A stretch of 64,000 bases of DNA from Xanthomonas nasturtii (GTDB taxonomy: Bacteria; Pseudomonadota; Gammaproteobacteria; Xanthomonadales; Xanthomonadaceae). Positions 8,503-17,274 of the stretch are shown here, one piece after another (the stretch's first letter is position 1; each line of letters starts with the position of its first letter). The notes beneath the pieces were generated by a model. The model had not been told where the DNA came from. It was given only the letters and a program-made list of their open reading frames with translations, and did not search any database. Both the position numbers and the translations under genes were made by a program. The DNA lies in the NCBI RefSeq assembly GCF_001660815.1, contig NZ_LYMI01000008.1, positions 1 through 64,000 of the forward strand, in the 5' to 3' direction.

Positions 8503-8518
8503 TTGGCACGCTGATTGC
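8503..8518 (+). promoter_or_regulatory. Sigma-54 (RpoN) type promoter of the nitrate assimilation operon
   Basis: TTGGCACG (8503-8510), four bases CTGA, then TTGC (8515-8518). This is an almost exact match to the -24/-12 consensus TTGGCACG-N4-TTGC, with GG and GC 12 bases apart. The predicted start of transcription is near 8530, directly before the first ANTAR hairpin. It indicates nitrogen (NtrC-type) control in addition to NasT antitermination. Confidence 0.85.
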
Positions 8519-8529
8519 GTAGACCTCTC

Positions 8530-8673
8530 GTGCAGGTGCAACGGCGTACCTGCAACAACATGCAGACGATGCAGCGGATCAACGGCGACCCGCAGGCATC
8601 CAGGACAACGGCGTCCTTCCGGTTTACCGGAGGGGCGCCGTTTTTTTTGGCCATCGCACTCGAAGAGGTCTCT
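8530..8673 (+). promoter_or_regulatory. ANTAR-responsive leader RNA with three AACGGC hexaloop hairpins
   Basis: Three hairpins carry an identical six-base loop AACGGC (A at position 1, G at position 4, the ANTAR signature). Hairpin 1 is 8532-8553 (8-bp stem, loop 8540-8545). Hairpin 2 is 8574-8593 (loop 8581-8586). Hairpin 3 is 8602-8617 (5-bp stem AGGAC/GTCCT, loop 8607-8612). Linkers are 20 and 8 bases. The loop and 3' arm of hairpin 3 form part of the 5' arm of the terminator at 8607-8648, so hairpin 3 and the terminator exclude each other. NasT, encoded 2 kb upstream, is the expected ligand. Confidence 0.88.
8607..8648 (+). terminator. Attenuator terminator in the nitrate operon leader
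   Basis: A continuous 16-bp stem (8607-8622 with 8627-8642, including a few G-T pairs) around the loop TTTA is followed by an 8-base T-run (8641-8648). It lies 26 bases before the narK start. Its 5' arm starts with the third AACGGC loop, which makes it a regulated attenuator rather than an end-of-operon terminator. Confidence 0.9.
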
Positions 8674-9882
8674 ATGCAGCGCTCGTTCTGGCGATCAGGG
8701 CACACGCCCACGTTGTTCGCATCTTTCCTGTATTTCGACCTGAGCTTCATGGTGTGGTACCTGCTTGGTCCGCTGCAGGTGCCGATCGCGCAATCGCTGG
8801 GGCTGGATACGCAACAGCGTGCCTTGATGGTGGCCGTGCCGATCTTGTGCGGCGCGTTGTTGCGCTTGGTGCTGGGTATGCTGGCCGACCGCATCGGCGC
8901 CAAGCGGGCAGGCGTAGCGGCACAGCTGGCGGTGATTGCCTCGTTGTTCGGTGCATGGCAACTCGGTGTGCACAGCATGGGGCAGGTGTTGCTGCTGGGT
9001 GTGTTGCTCGGCATTGCCGGTGCTTCGTTTGCAGTGGCGCTGCCACTGGCCTCGCGCTGGTATCCACCCGAGCATCAGGGCACTGCGATGGGCATTGCAG
9101 GTGCGGGAAATTCCGGCACGGTGTTGGCTGCCTTGTTCGCACCGATGCTGGCGTTGGCATTTGGCTACCAGAACGTGTTCGGGTTGGCGTGCATCCCGTT
9201 GGTGCTCACCTTGGTCGTGTTCGTGCTGATCGCCAGGGAAGCGCCCGCCGCAGTCGCACGCAAGCAGTGGTCGGATTACGGCCGTGTGCTGGTGGGCAAC
9301 CGCGATGCCTGGCGTTTCATGTTTTTCTATTCGGTGACCTTCGGTGGCTTTTCCGGGTTTGCCAGCGCATTGCCTGGGTATTTCCATGACCAGTTCGGCT
9401 TCGATGCGCGTACGGCCGGTTGGGCCACTGCCGCTTGCGTATTGGCGGGCTCGGTGATGCGGCCATTGGGCGGCGTCATCGCAGACCGTGTTGGCGGTAC
9501 CCGCGCCTTGCTCACGGTGTATCTGTTGGTTGCTGCGCTGGTAGGCATCGCCGGCTTCGGCGCTGGCGGCGCGATGGTGACGCTGGCGTTGTTCGTGCTG
9601 ACCTTGCTGTGCCTGGGTGCCGGCAATGGCGCTGTGTTTCAGCTGGTGCCGCAGCGATTTGCACAGGACATCGGGGTGATGACCGGCCTGATCGGCATGG
9701 CTGGCGGTATCGGTGGTTTTGCGCTTGCCGCAGGGCTGGGCGTGCTCAAACAACACACCGGCAGCTACGCGATCGGCATGTGGGTTTTCGCTGCTTTCGC
9801 ACTCGGTGGCTGGGCGCTGCTGGCCGGCGTCAAAACGCAGTGGCGTAGCGAATGGTCCACCGCCGGCGCGGCCCGCGTCTGA
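8674..9882 (+). CDS. narK: Nitrate/nitrite transporter, NarK/NasA-type major facilitator
   Basis: 402 residues, about 12 hydrophobic segments, inner membrane. The nitrate/nitrite porter signatures are visible: FDLSFMVWYLLGPL near residue 20, GALLRLVLGMLADRIGAKRA near 62-80, GIAGASFAVALPLASRWYP near 112-130 and GIAGAGNSGTVLAALFAP near 140. They include the conserved arginine of the first nitrate motif. ATG 8674 is preferred, with GAAGAGG 5-12 bases upstream; it lies just after the attenuator. The frame is open back to 8515 through the leader, but that part is regulatory RNA. First gene of the operon; nirB follows within 25 bases. Confidence 0.92.
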   Translation: MQRSFWRSGHTPTLFASFLYFDLSFMVWYLLGPLQVPIAQSLGLDTQQRALMVAVPILCGALLRLVLGMLADRIGAKRAGVAAQLAVIASLFGAWQLGVHSMGQVLLLGVLLGIAGASFAVALPLASRWYPPEHQGTAMGIAGAGNSGTVLAALFAPMLALAFGYQNVFGLACIPLVLTLVVFVLIAREAPAAVARKQWSDYGRVLVGNRDAWRFMFFYSVTFGGFSGFASALPGYFHDQFGFDARTAGWATAACVLAGSVMRPLGGVIADRVGGTRALLTVYLLVAALVGIAGFGAGGAMVTLALFVLTLLCLGAGNGAVFQLVPQRFAQDIGVMTGLIGMAGGIGGFALAAGLGVLKQHTGSYAIGMWVFAAFALGGWALLAGVKTQWRSEWSTAGAARV

Positions 9883-9904
9883 CATGTCGACAGGAATCCA
9901 GGCA

Positions 9905-12358
9905 ATGAAGCAACCCAGACTCGTCGTCATCGGCAACGGCATGGCCGGCATCCGCACCGTGGAGGAACTGCTCAAGCTGATGCCGGGCATGTACCGCATC
10001 ACCGTGTTCGGCGCCGAGCCGCATCCCAATTACAACCGCATCCTGCTCTCGCCGGTGTTGGCCGGCGAGCAGGAGTTCGACGACATCGTGCTCAACCCGT
10101 TGCAGTGGTATCAGGACAACGGCATCCACCTGCATTTGAACAAGCAAGTCACGCGCATCGATCGCGTGCGCCGCCGCGTGATTGCCGCCGATGGCACCGA
10201 AGCCGAATACGACCGCCTGTTGATCGCCACCGGCTCGCTGCCGTTCGTGCTGCCGATTCCGGGCAACGACCTGAAAGGTGTGATCGGATATCGCGATATT
10301 CAGGACACGCGCACCATGATCGACACCGCGCGGATCAAGCAGCATGCGGTGGTGATCGGTGGCGGCCTGCTGGGTCTGGAAGCAGCCAATGGGCTGAAAC
10401 TGCGCGGGATGGAGGTGACGGTGGTGCACCTGGCCGGCTGGCTGCTGGAACGCCAGCTCGACCCGGTGGCCGGCAACCTGCTGCAGCAGGCACTGCGTGC
10501 GCGTGGGCTGCACTTCAAGCTGAGTACCGCCACCAGCGCGCTGCTGGGCAATGCGCAGGGCGAAGTGATCGGGGTGAAGTTTGCCGATGGCAGCGAGATT
10601 CCAGCCGACCTGGTGGTGATGGCCGCCGGCATCCGCCCCAATACACGCCTGGCCGAAGAAGCCGGCATCCATTGCTCGCGCGGCATCGTGGTCAACGACA
10701 GCCTGCAGAGTTTCGACCCGCGGGTGTACGCGGTGGGCGAGTGCGCAAATCATCGCGGCATTGCCTACGGCCTGGTGGCGCCGTTGTTCGAACAGGCCAA
10801 GGTGTGCGCGAACCATCTGGCGCAGTTCGGCATCGGCATTTATCGCGGCTCGGTCGCCTCGACCAAGCTCAAGGTCACCGGGATCGACCTGTTTTCTGCC
10901 GGCGACTTCATGGGCGGCGATGGCTGCGAAGAGATTGTGCTGTCCGACCCGGCCGGCGGCGTCTACAAGAAACTGGTGATCCGCGACGACGTGCTGGTCG
11001 GTGCGTGCCTGTATGGCGACACCAGTGATGGGGGCTGGTACTTCAAGTTGCTCAAGGACGGCACGCCGATCCAGGCGCAGCGCGATCAACTGATCTTCGG
11101 CGAAAGCGCGCTGGGCGACTCCGGCACCGGCGGCCAGGACCGCGCCAGTGCGATGTCCGAGAGCGACGAAGTGTGCGGTTGCAATGGCGTGTGCAAGGGC
11201 ACCATCGTCAAAGCGATCAGCGAGCAAGGCCTGTTCACCGTCGACGAGGTGAAGAAGCACACCAAGGCGGCCAGTTCGTGCGGCTCGTGCACCGGCTTGG
11301 TCGAACAGATCCTGATGAATTGCCTGGGCTCCAACTTTCAGGAAACCTCCAAAACCAAGGCAGTGTGCGCATGCACCGACCTGAGCCATGGCGAGGTGCG
11401 GCGCGCCATCCGCGAACACAAGCTGCTCACCCATGCGCAGGCCTACGCCTTTATGGAATGGCGTACCCCCAACGGCTGCGCCACCTGCCGGCCGGCGATC
11501 AACTACTACATGTTGTCGACCTGGCCGCATGAAGCCATCGACGACCCGCAATCGCGCTTCATCAACGAGCGCGCCCACGCCAATATCCAAAAAGACGGCA
11601 CGTTTTCGGTGATTCCGCAGATGAAGGGCGGGGTGACCAATGCCGGCGAGTTGCGCCGTATTGCCGATGTTGCCGACAAGTATGCGGTGCCGATGGTCAA
11701 GGTGACCGGCGGCCAGCGCATCGATCTGCTCGGGGTCAAGAAAGAAGACCTGGTGGATGTGTGGCGCGATCTGGGCATGCCGTCGGGCCACGCCTACGGC
11801 AAGTCGATCCGCACGGTGAAGACCTGTGTGGGCAGCGAATTCTGCCGCTTCGGCACGCAGAACAGCACGCAGATGGGCATCGATCTGGAAACCATGCTGG
11901 CCAATATGTGGAGCCCGCACAAGGTGAAGCTGGCGGTCTCCGGCTGCCCGCGCAATTGCGCCGAATCCGGCATCAAGGACGTAGGCATCATCGCGGTGGA
12001 TTCGGGCTGGGAGCTGCATGTCGGCGGCAACGGCGGCATCAAGACCGAGGTGGCGCGTTTCCTGGTCAAGGTGGCCACCGCCGACGAAGTGCGCGAATAC
12101 ACCGGCGCGTTTTTGCAGTTGTATCGCGAGCAGGCCTATTACCTGGATCGCACGGTGCACTACATCGCACGCGTGGGTCTGGATTACATCCGTGCGCAGG
12201 TGGTGGACGACGCCGCAAACCGGCGTGCGCTGTACGAGCGGCTGCTGTACTCGCTGGAAGGTCTGGTCGACCCATGGAAGGCGCGCATTGCCGGCGAGCG
12301 CCGGCAGGAATACCAACCGCTGCGCATCGCCGCGCCGGCCGCCACGGTGGAGGAATGA
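9905..12358 (+). CDS. nirB: Assimilatory nitrite reductase [NAD(P)H] large subunit NirB
   Basis: 817 residues, a cytoplasmic enzyme reducing nitrite to ammonium. Domains in order: FAD/NAD(P)-binding pyridine-nucleotide oxidoreductase (VIGNGMAGIRTVEEL at 5-20, second dinucleotide fold VVIGGGLLGLEAANGL near 150); BFD-like [2Fe-2S] domain with CGCNGVCKG near 424-432 and a CGSC pair near 460; nitrite/sulfite-reductase ferredoxin-like half; siroheme-[4Fe-4S] site with CVGSEFCRFG near 641 and CPRNC near 681. ATG 9905 has AGGA about 10 bases upstream; ATG 9884 in the same frame is an alternative. The stop overlaps the region just before nirD. Siroheme would come from cysG plus cobA in this locus. 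Confidence 0.95.
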   Translation: MKQPRLVVIGNGMAGIRTVEELLKLMPGMYRITVFGAEPHPNYNRILLSPVLAGEQEFDDIVLNPLQWYQDNGIHLHLNKQVTRIDRVRRRVIAADGTEAEYDRLLIATGSLPFVLPIPGNDLKGVIGYRDIQDTRTMIDTARIKQHAVVIGGGLLGLEAANGLKLRGMEVTVVHLAGWLLERQLDPVAGNLLQQALRARGLHFKLSTATSALLGNAQGEVIGVKFADGSEIPADLVVMAAGIRPNTRLAEEAGIHCSRGIVVNDSLQSFDPRVYAVGECANHRGIAYGLVAPLFEQAKVCANHLAQFGIGIYRGSVASTKLKVTGIDLFSAGDFMGGDGCEEIVLSDPAGGVYKKLVIRDDVLVGACLYGDTSDGGWYFKLLKDGTPIQAQRDQLIFGESALGDSGTGGQDRASAMSESDEVCGCNGVCKGTIVKAISEQGLFTVDEVKKHTKAASSCGSCTGLVEQILMNCLGSNFQETSKTKAVCACTDLSHGEVRRAIREHKLLTHAQAYAFMEWRTPNGCATCRPAINYYMLSTWPHEAIDDPQSRFINERAHANIQKDGTFSVIPQMKGGVTNAGELRRIADVADKYAVPMVKVTGGQRIDLLGVKKEDLVDVWRDLGMPSGHAYGKSIRTVKTCVGSEFCRFGTQNSTQMGIDLETMLANMWSPHKVKLAVSGCPRNCAESGIKDVGIIAVDSGWELHVGGNGGIKTEVARFLVKVATADEVREYTGAFLQLYREQAYYLDRTVHYIARVGLDYIRAQVVDDAANRRALYERLLYSLEGLVDPWKARIAGERRQEYQPLRIAAPAATVEE

Positions 12359-12360
12359 GC

Positions 12361-12723
12361 ATGCACAAGCCAAACGCCTGGGTGCGTGTATGCGCCCTGC
12401 AGGAACTGCCGACGCTGGGCGCGCGCGTGCTGGAGATCGAGGGCATTGCCCCGATTGCGCTGTTCCGTACCGCCAGCGACCAGGTATTCGCGCTGCGCGA
12501 CCGGTGCCCGCACAAGGGCGGGCCGTTGTCGCAAGGGATAGTGGCTGGCGACACCGTGACCTGCCCGTTGCATGGCTGGGCAATTGCGCTGCAGAGCGGG
12601 CAGGCGTATGCGCCGGATGTAGGCTGCGCGCCGCGCTACCCGGTGAAGGTGGAAGCCGATGCGGTGTGGATCGTACTGCAGCCGGTAGAGCAGGACGATG
12701 CCGTGACCGAGCCGGCAACATGA
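12361..12723 (+). CDS. nirD: Nitrite reductase small subunit NirD (Rieske-type)
   Basis: 120 residues with a Rieske [2Fe-2S] fold. RCPHKGGPLSQG near residue 48 and CPLHGWAI near 68 hold the two Cys-His pairs, so the cluster site looks intact, unlike many NirD proteins that have lost it. ATG 12361 has a GGAGGA ribosome site at 12349-12354; ATG 12355, overlapping the nirB stop, is an alternative. The 3' end overlaps the nasA start by 4 bases (ATGA), indicating translational coupling. Confidence 0.9.
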   Translation: MHKPNAWVRVCALQELPTLGARVLEIEGIAPIALFRTASDQVFALRDRCPHKGGPLSQGIVAGDTVTCPLHGWAIALQSGQAYAPDVGCAPRYPVKVEADAVWIVLQPVEQDDAVTEPAT

Positions 12724-15503
12724 GCGAAGGCCTTCAGCCACCGACGGCAGGGCCGATGCATCGCATCACGCGCTCGACCTGCTGTTATTGCGGTGTGGGT
12801 TGCGGCGTGCTGATTCACAGCACGCACGATGTCGATGGCGAACGCATCGTCGGCATCGAAGGCGACCCGCTGCATCCTGCAAATTACGGCCGTCTGTGCA
12901 GCAAGGGTCTGGCGTTGCCGCAGACCGTCGCAAGCACGCAGGGGCGCGTTCTTGCGCCGGAGCTGCGCCGGCATCGGCAGGCGCAGCGTGCGGCGGTGAG
13001 CTGGGATCAGGCGCTCAGCCACGTGAGCCGCAAGCTGGCGGCGATCATCGAAGAACACGGCCCCGATGCGGTGGCGTTCTATCTCTCCGGCCAGTTGTTG
13101 ACCGAAGACTATTACGTGTTCAACAAGCTCGCCAAAGGCCTGATCGGCACCAACAACATCGACACCAACTCGCGCCTGTGCATGTCCAGCGCGGTCACCG
13201 GCTACAAGCTCGCCTTGGGCGCCGACGGCCCACCCACCTGTTACGAAGATCTGGAGTTGGCGCACACCGTGCTGTTTGCCGGCAGCAACATGGCGTATGC
13301 GCATCCGGTGCTGTTCCGCCGGCTGGAAGAGGCGCGTGCACGCAACCCCGACATCCGTTGGATCGTGATCGATCCGCGGCGCACCGACACCGCGGCCATG
13401 GCCGATCTGCACCTAGCCATCGAACCCGGTACCGACGTCGCATTGTTCAACGGCATGCTGCATCACCTGATCTGGGAGGGTCTGGTGGATGCGCATTTTG
13501 TTGCGGCGCATACCGAAGCGTTCGATGCCCTCAAGCAGATGCTGCGCGAGTACACCCCGCGCATGAGCGCCGAGATCTGCGGCATCTCGCATGAGGACCT
13601 GGTGCAGGCGGCCGAGTGGTTCGGGCGCAGCCCTGCAGCCTTGTCGCTGTACTGCATGGGCTTGAATCAGTCCGCGCATGGCACCGACAAGAACCTGGCG
13701 TTGATCAACCTGCATCTGGCCACCGGCCAGATCGGCAAGCCGGGCGCGGGCCCGTTTTCGCTGACCGGCCAGCCCAATGCGATGGGTGGGCGCGAGGTGG
13801 GCGGCATGGCGACGATGCTGGCGGCGCATCGCGAGATCGGCAATGCCGACGACCGCGCCGAACTGGAACGGTTGTGGGGCGTGCCGGCGGGACGCATTTC
13901 GCCCATTGCCGGGACACCGGCCGTGCAATTGTTCGAGCGCCTGCGTGCAGGCACGCTCAAGGCAGTGTGGATCGTGTGCACCAACCCCGTGCATTCGATG
14001 CCGGAGGTTGCCGGCATCCGCGCCGCGCTGGAACAGGCCGAACTGGTGATCGTGCAGGATGCGTTTTCCGGCACCGACACCGTGCCGTATGCCGATGTGC
14101 TGTTGCCGGCCGCCAGCTGGGGCGAGAAGGACGGCACGGTGACCAACTCCGAGCGGCGCATCACCCGCGTGCGCAAGGCTGTCGAGCCGCCCGGGCAGGC
14201 ACGTGCGGATTGGTGGATTGCCAACGAAGTGGCGCGTCGTCTGGAAGCGCGCCTGGCCCCAGCGAGCGGGCAGGGCTTGTTCGCCTTCGACACCACAGCG
14301 CAGATTTTCGACGAGCATCGCGCCCTTACGGTTGGGCGCGATCTGGATATCGGCGGCCTGGATTACGCACTGCTGGATCACGGGCCGCAGCAATGGCCGT
14401 TTCCGGCGGGTGGCACGCAAGGGCAGGCGCGGCGTTACACCGATGGTGTGTTCGCACATGGCAACGGACGTGCGCGCTTCCACGTCACGCCGTATCGCAA
14501 GGTGGCCGAAGCCACTTCCGCGCGATTTCCGATGCGGTTGCTGACTGGTCGCCTGCGCGATCAATGGCACGGCATGTCGCGCAGCGGTCGAGTGGCGGCC
14601 GCATTCGCGCACAGCCCCGAGCCGGCGCTGCGCATGCACCCGGACGATGCTGCGCGGCGTGGGCTGGTGGCCGGTGAATTGATGCAGATTGCGAGCAAAC
14701 GCGGCGCGTTGGTGCTGCCGCTGGAACTGTCGGACGAATTGCGCTCAGGCACCGTATTTGCGGCGATGCATTGGAGCGGGCAGAGTCTGTCCAGCGGCGG
14801 TATCAACGAGGTCAGCACGCCGGCAGTGGATGCCCGCTCGCACCAGCCCGAGCTCAAGCACGCCGCCGTGCGGGTGGAAAAGGCCGTGTTCGGCTGGCAT
14901 CTGTTGGCGGCGCGGCGCGGCGATGCAATCGCCTTGCAGCAGGCGTTGCAGCCGTTGCTGCGCGACTGCGGTTACGCCTCGCTGCGCCTGCATGCAGAGC
15001 CGCCGGACGCTACCAACCGCGATGCGGGCGGGCAGTGGGCGGTGCTGCATGCAGCCTGCGAACATGCGCCCGAGGCCGCATGGATCGATCGGCTGATTGC
15101 CGCGTTGCAACTGCCCGCCGGTACGGACGTGCTGGAATATCGCGATCTGCGTCGCGGGCTGATGCGCCGTGTCGGCTGGCGCACGCAACACGGCCATGAC
15201 TACATCGACGGCGTTCTGCTCAGCGCCGCGCAGCCCAGCGAAGCCAACCGATCGCTGCTCACCACCGCACTTGCCGGCAGGCCCTGGCGCGGTGCGCGGC
15301 TGTCGGTGTTCGCGCAAACCCGCAGCACGCCCAGCGACCCGATCGTGTGCACCTGCATGCATGTGTCGGCCACCGCGATTCACGCCGCCATCGACGACGG
15401 CGCCGATGTCGCGCAGCTCAAGCAACGCCTGGGCTGCGGCACCGTGTGCGGCTCCTGCGTGCCGCAACTCGCCCGGCTGTGCCGGCAAACACGGCTTGCA
15501 TGA
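12720..15503 (+). CDS. nasA: Assimilatory nitrate reductase catalytic subunit, with C-terminal [2Fe-2S] domain
   Basis: 927 residues, a DMSO-reductase family molybdoenzyme without a Tat signal, so it is cytoplasmic and assimilatory. The N-terminal [4Fe-4S] site is CCYCGVGC near residue 21 with the fourth Cys in GRLCSKG near 60. Bis-MGD contact motifs include SGQLLTEDYYVFNKLAKG near 122, DTNSRLCMSSAV near 147 and GQPNAMGGREVGGMA near 353. The molybdopterin dinucleotide-binding domain begins near 605. A BFD-like [2Fe-2S] domain closes the protein (CTCMHV near 877, CGTVCGSC near 906), as in NasA types that accept electrons from a ferredoxin or NADH partner. The start overlaps nirD by 4 bases. 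Confidence 0.94.
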   Translation: MSEGLQPPTAGPMHRITRSTCCYCGVGCGVLIHSTHDVDGERIVGIEGDPLHPANYGRLCSKGLALPQTVASTQGRVLAPELRRHRQAQRAAVSWDQALSHVSRKLAAIIEEHGPDAVAFYLSGQLLTEDYYVFNKLAKGLIGTNNIDTNSRLCMSSAVTGYKLALGADGPPTCYEDLELAHTVLFAGSNMAYAHPVLFRRLEEARARNPDIRWIVIDPRRTDTAAMADLHLAIEPGTDVALFNGMLHHLIWEGLVDAHFVAAHTEAFDALKQMLREYTPRMSAEICGISHEDLVQAAEWFGRSPAALSLYCMGLNQSAHGTDKNLALINLHLATGQIGKPGAGPFSLTGQPNAMGGREVGGMATMLAAHREIGNADDRAELERLWGVPAGRISPIAGTPAVQLFERLRAGTLKAVWIVCTNPVHSMPEVAGIRAALEQAELVIVQDAFSGTDTVPYADVLLPAASWGEKDGTVTNSERRITRVRKAVEPPGQARADWWIANEVARRLEARLAPASGQGLFAFDTTAQIFDEHRALTVGRDLDIGGLDYALLDHGPQQWPFPAGGTQGQARRYTDGVFAHGNGRARFHVTPYRKVAEATSARFPMRLLTGRLRDQWHGMSRSGRVAAAFAHSPEPALRMHPDDAARRGLVAGELMQIASKRGALVLPLELSDELRSGTVFAAMHWSGQSLSSGGINEVSTPAVDARSHQPELKHAAVRVEKAVFGWHLLAARRGDAIALQQALQPLLRDCGYASLRLHAEPPDATNRDAGGQWAVLHAACEHAPEAAWIDRLIAALQLPAGTDVLEYRDLRRGLMRRVGWRTQHGHDYIDGVLLSAAQPSEANRSLLTTALAGRPWRGARLSVFAQTRSTPSDPIVCTCMHVSATAIHAAIDDGADVAQLKQRLGCGTVCGSCVPQLARLCRQTRLA

Positions 15504-15554
15504 GCGCAGCCTTTCCCTGAGCGCACTTTCCCTCCACACACTGCGAGATCCCTC

Positions 15555-16331
15555 ATGTCAGTCACACTTTCCTGCGCGCGTGATGTGGTGTTGTTGTCCG
15601 CCGGCCCCGGCGATCTGGAATTGCTCACCATCAAGGCGGTGAAGGCGCTGGCGTCGGCACAGGTGCTGCTGCTGGACGATCTGGCCAACTCGCAGATCGT
15701 CGAACTAGCACCGCAGGCACGCGTGATCCGGGTCGGCAAGCGCGGTGGATGCCGTTCCACGCCGCAAGAGTTCATCTGCCGGTTGATGCGGCGCTACGCA
15801 TTGCAGGGCCTGCGCGTGGTGCGCGTCAAAGGGGGCGATGCGCTGCTGTTTGGCCGCGCTGGCGAAGAGATCGGCTTCCTGCGCCGTGCAGGTGTCGGCG
15901 TGCAGGTGATCAACGGCGTGAGCGCGGCATTCGCGGCGGCGGCGGCGCTGGAAGTGTCGCTGACCCATCGCAGCCACTGCCATGGCATCACCTTCGTCAC
16001 TGCGCACACGCGCGACCATGGCGAGCCGAACTGGGGCGCGCTGGCGGCCAGCGGAACCACGCTGGGCATCTACATGGGGCTGCGCCGCGCAGATGCCCTG
16101 GCCCGCGCATTGCTCGCGCATTTGCCGGCCAGCACGCCGGCCGCCATCGTACAGGCGGCAACGCGACCGGAGCAGCAACGTCGCCTCACCACCCTGGGCG
16201 AACTCGGGATGACAGCCAGTGCACTGTTGCCGGGTCTGCCGACCTTGTTGTTGGTGGGAGACGCCTTGTCCGAGGCCGCTGCTGCATGCGACGACCGCCA
16301 TGCTGCGGTGGTAGAGCAGGCGGTGGGTTGA
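15555..16331 (+). CDS. cobA: Uroporphyrinogen-III C-methyltransferase (SUMT)
   Basis: 258 residues. Converts uroporphyrinogen III to precorrin-2 with S-adenosylmethionine, the entry step to siroheme. LSAGPGDLELLTIKAVKAL lies near residue 14, RVKGGDALLFGRAGEEIGF near 92-110, INGVSAAFAAAAALEVSLTHR near 118-138 and the VTAHTRD segment near 145. All motifs missing from the truncated methyltransferase half of cysG at 4855-5850 are present, so the two genes together provide siroheme synthesis. It lies 51 bases after nasA, last gene of the operon. Confidence 0.92.
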   Translation: MSVTLSCARDVVLLSAGPGDLELLTIKAVKALASAQVLLLDDLANSQIVELAPQARVIRVGKRGGCRSTPQEFICRLMRRYALQGLRVVRVKGGDALLFGRAGEEIGFLRRAGVGVQVINGVSAAFAAAAALEVSLTHRSHCHGITFVTAHTRDHGEPNWGALAASGTTLGIYMGLRRADALARALLAHLPASTPAAIVQAATRPEQQRRLTTLGELGMTASALLPGLPTLLLVGDALSEAAAACDDRHAAVVEQAVG

Positions 16332-16927
16332 AAGTGGCAGAGCAACCTGTGCAGCAGTAAAACAGCTGAGGTACGGACGGCCAGCGATCCGCGACGGCGC
16401 TGTTTGACCGCGTCCACGGCGAGAGGCCGAGCGGTTTGCCGGGGTCAACGCCGCGCGCGTGGCGATGGGCCTGGCACGGCAGGCGCCCGGCAACGGTCTG
16501 GCGCCCGATGCCGGTGATCAGGGGCATGCCCAACTCCTCGACGGACTTGCGGCAGCCTTCAAGGCGAGCCTGGGGGTGTTTTCCGTAGGGCTAACCGATC
16601 GCCGCGGTGGTCGGCAACGGTGCGGATGGTCGGGAAAGGTCAGGTGCTGTGGCGACGATTCACGGCCATTGCGTCTGCAGGCTCACCTCGCCGCGCTTCG
16701 GTTGCTTACACGACCCGCACCACCGACGACGCTTGGTAGCGCTACCCATTCAAGAGGTGGTGCCGCGCATCCGGTGCAGTGAAGGTGTGCAAGATTTGCA
16801 CAGCGAGCGCAGCCGTTTTTTCCTGCATCCAGTTGCACTGCACCACGGCGCACGCCTTTCCGGGTTGGCACGAATGTTGCGGTAAGCCTATTACCCAGGC
16901 GTAACCGAAGCATCGAGAGGAGGCACA
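16332..16927. other. Intergenic region, no supportable gene
   Basis: 596 bases between cobA and the KGG-domain gene. Frames such as plus 16459-16782 show no recognisable motif or ribosome site, and the codon pattern looks like decayed or non-coding GC-rich DNA. A hairpin-and-T stretch lies near 16800-16826 but is imperfect. The promoter for the small stress gene presumably lies in the AT-richer last 80 bases. Confidence 0.4.
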
Positions 16928-17185
16928 GTGGAAGACGCACAGAACAGTACTCGTAGCCGGCGCGGCTTTGCCGCATTGGATCCGGAAAAGCGTCGTGTGC
17001 TGGCAAGCAGCGGCGGCAAAGCTGCACATGCCAGCGGCAATGCGCACGAATTTACCAGCGACGAAGCACGCGAAGCGGGTCGCAAGGGCGGCCAGGCCGT
17101 GAGCCGCGACCGCGATCACATGTCGCGGATCGGCAGCAAGGGTGGGCGTTCCAAGCAGGCCAAGCCGCAGGAAGAATCCGCGTAA
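16928..17185 (+). CDS. KGG-motif stress protein (GsiB/Con-10 type)
   Basis: 85 residues, very hydrophilic and without a signal or membrane segment. Three glycine-rich motifs of the KGG family are visible: SSGGKAAHASG near 28, REAGRKGGQAVSRDRDHMSRI near 49 and GSKGGRSKQAK near 70. Proteins of this type are induced by general stress or desiccation and are thought to be largely disordered. GTG 16928 has GAGAGGAGG just upstream. A strong terminator follows at 17235-17274, so this is a single-gene unit. Homology is clear; exact function is unknown. Confidence 0.85.
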   Translation: MEDAQNSTRSRRGFAALDPEKRRVLASSGGKAAHASGNAHEFTSDEAREAGRKGGQAVSRDRDHMSRIGSKGGRSKQAKPQEESA

Positions 17186-17234
17186 TCCAGTCGTCGGTAC
17201 GCCTCAGGCGTGCCGATCCTGGCGACCGTGGCCA

Positions 17235-17274
17235 AGGGGCGCAACGCGATTGCAGCGTGGCGCCCCTGTTTTTT
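17235..17274 (+). terminator. Rho-independent terminator after the KGG gene
   Basis: AGGGGCGC (17235-17242) pairs with GCGCCCCT (17260-17267), with further ACGC/GCGT pairing inside, followed by GTTTTTT. It lies 50 bases after the KGG-gene stop. Confidence 0.8.

Noticed and set aside
9830..12721. 963-residue minus-strand open frame over nirB/nirD
   Set aside because: Antisense of well-supported nirB; composition typical of complementary GC-rich codons.
16459..16782. 107-residue plus-strand ORF between cobA and the KGG gene
   Set aside because: No ribosome site, no recognisable domain, and no consistent codon bias.
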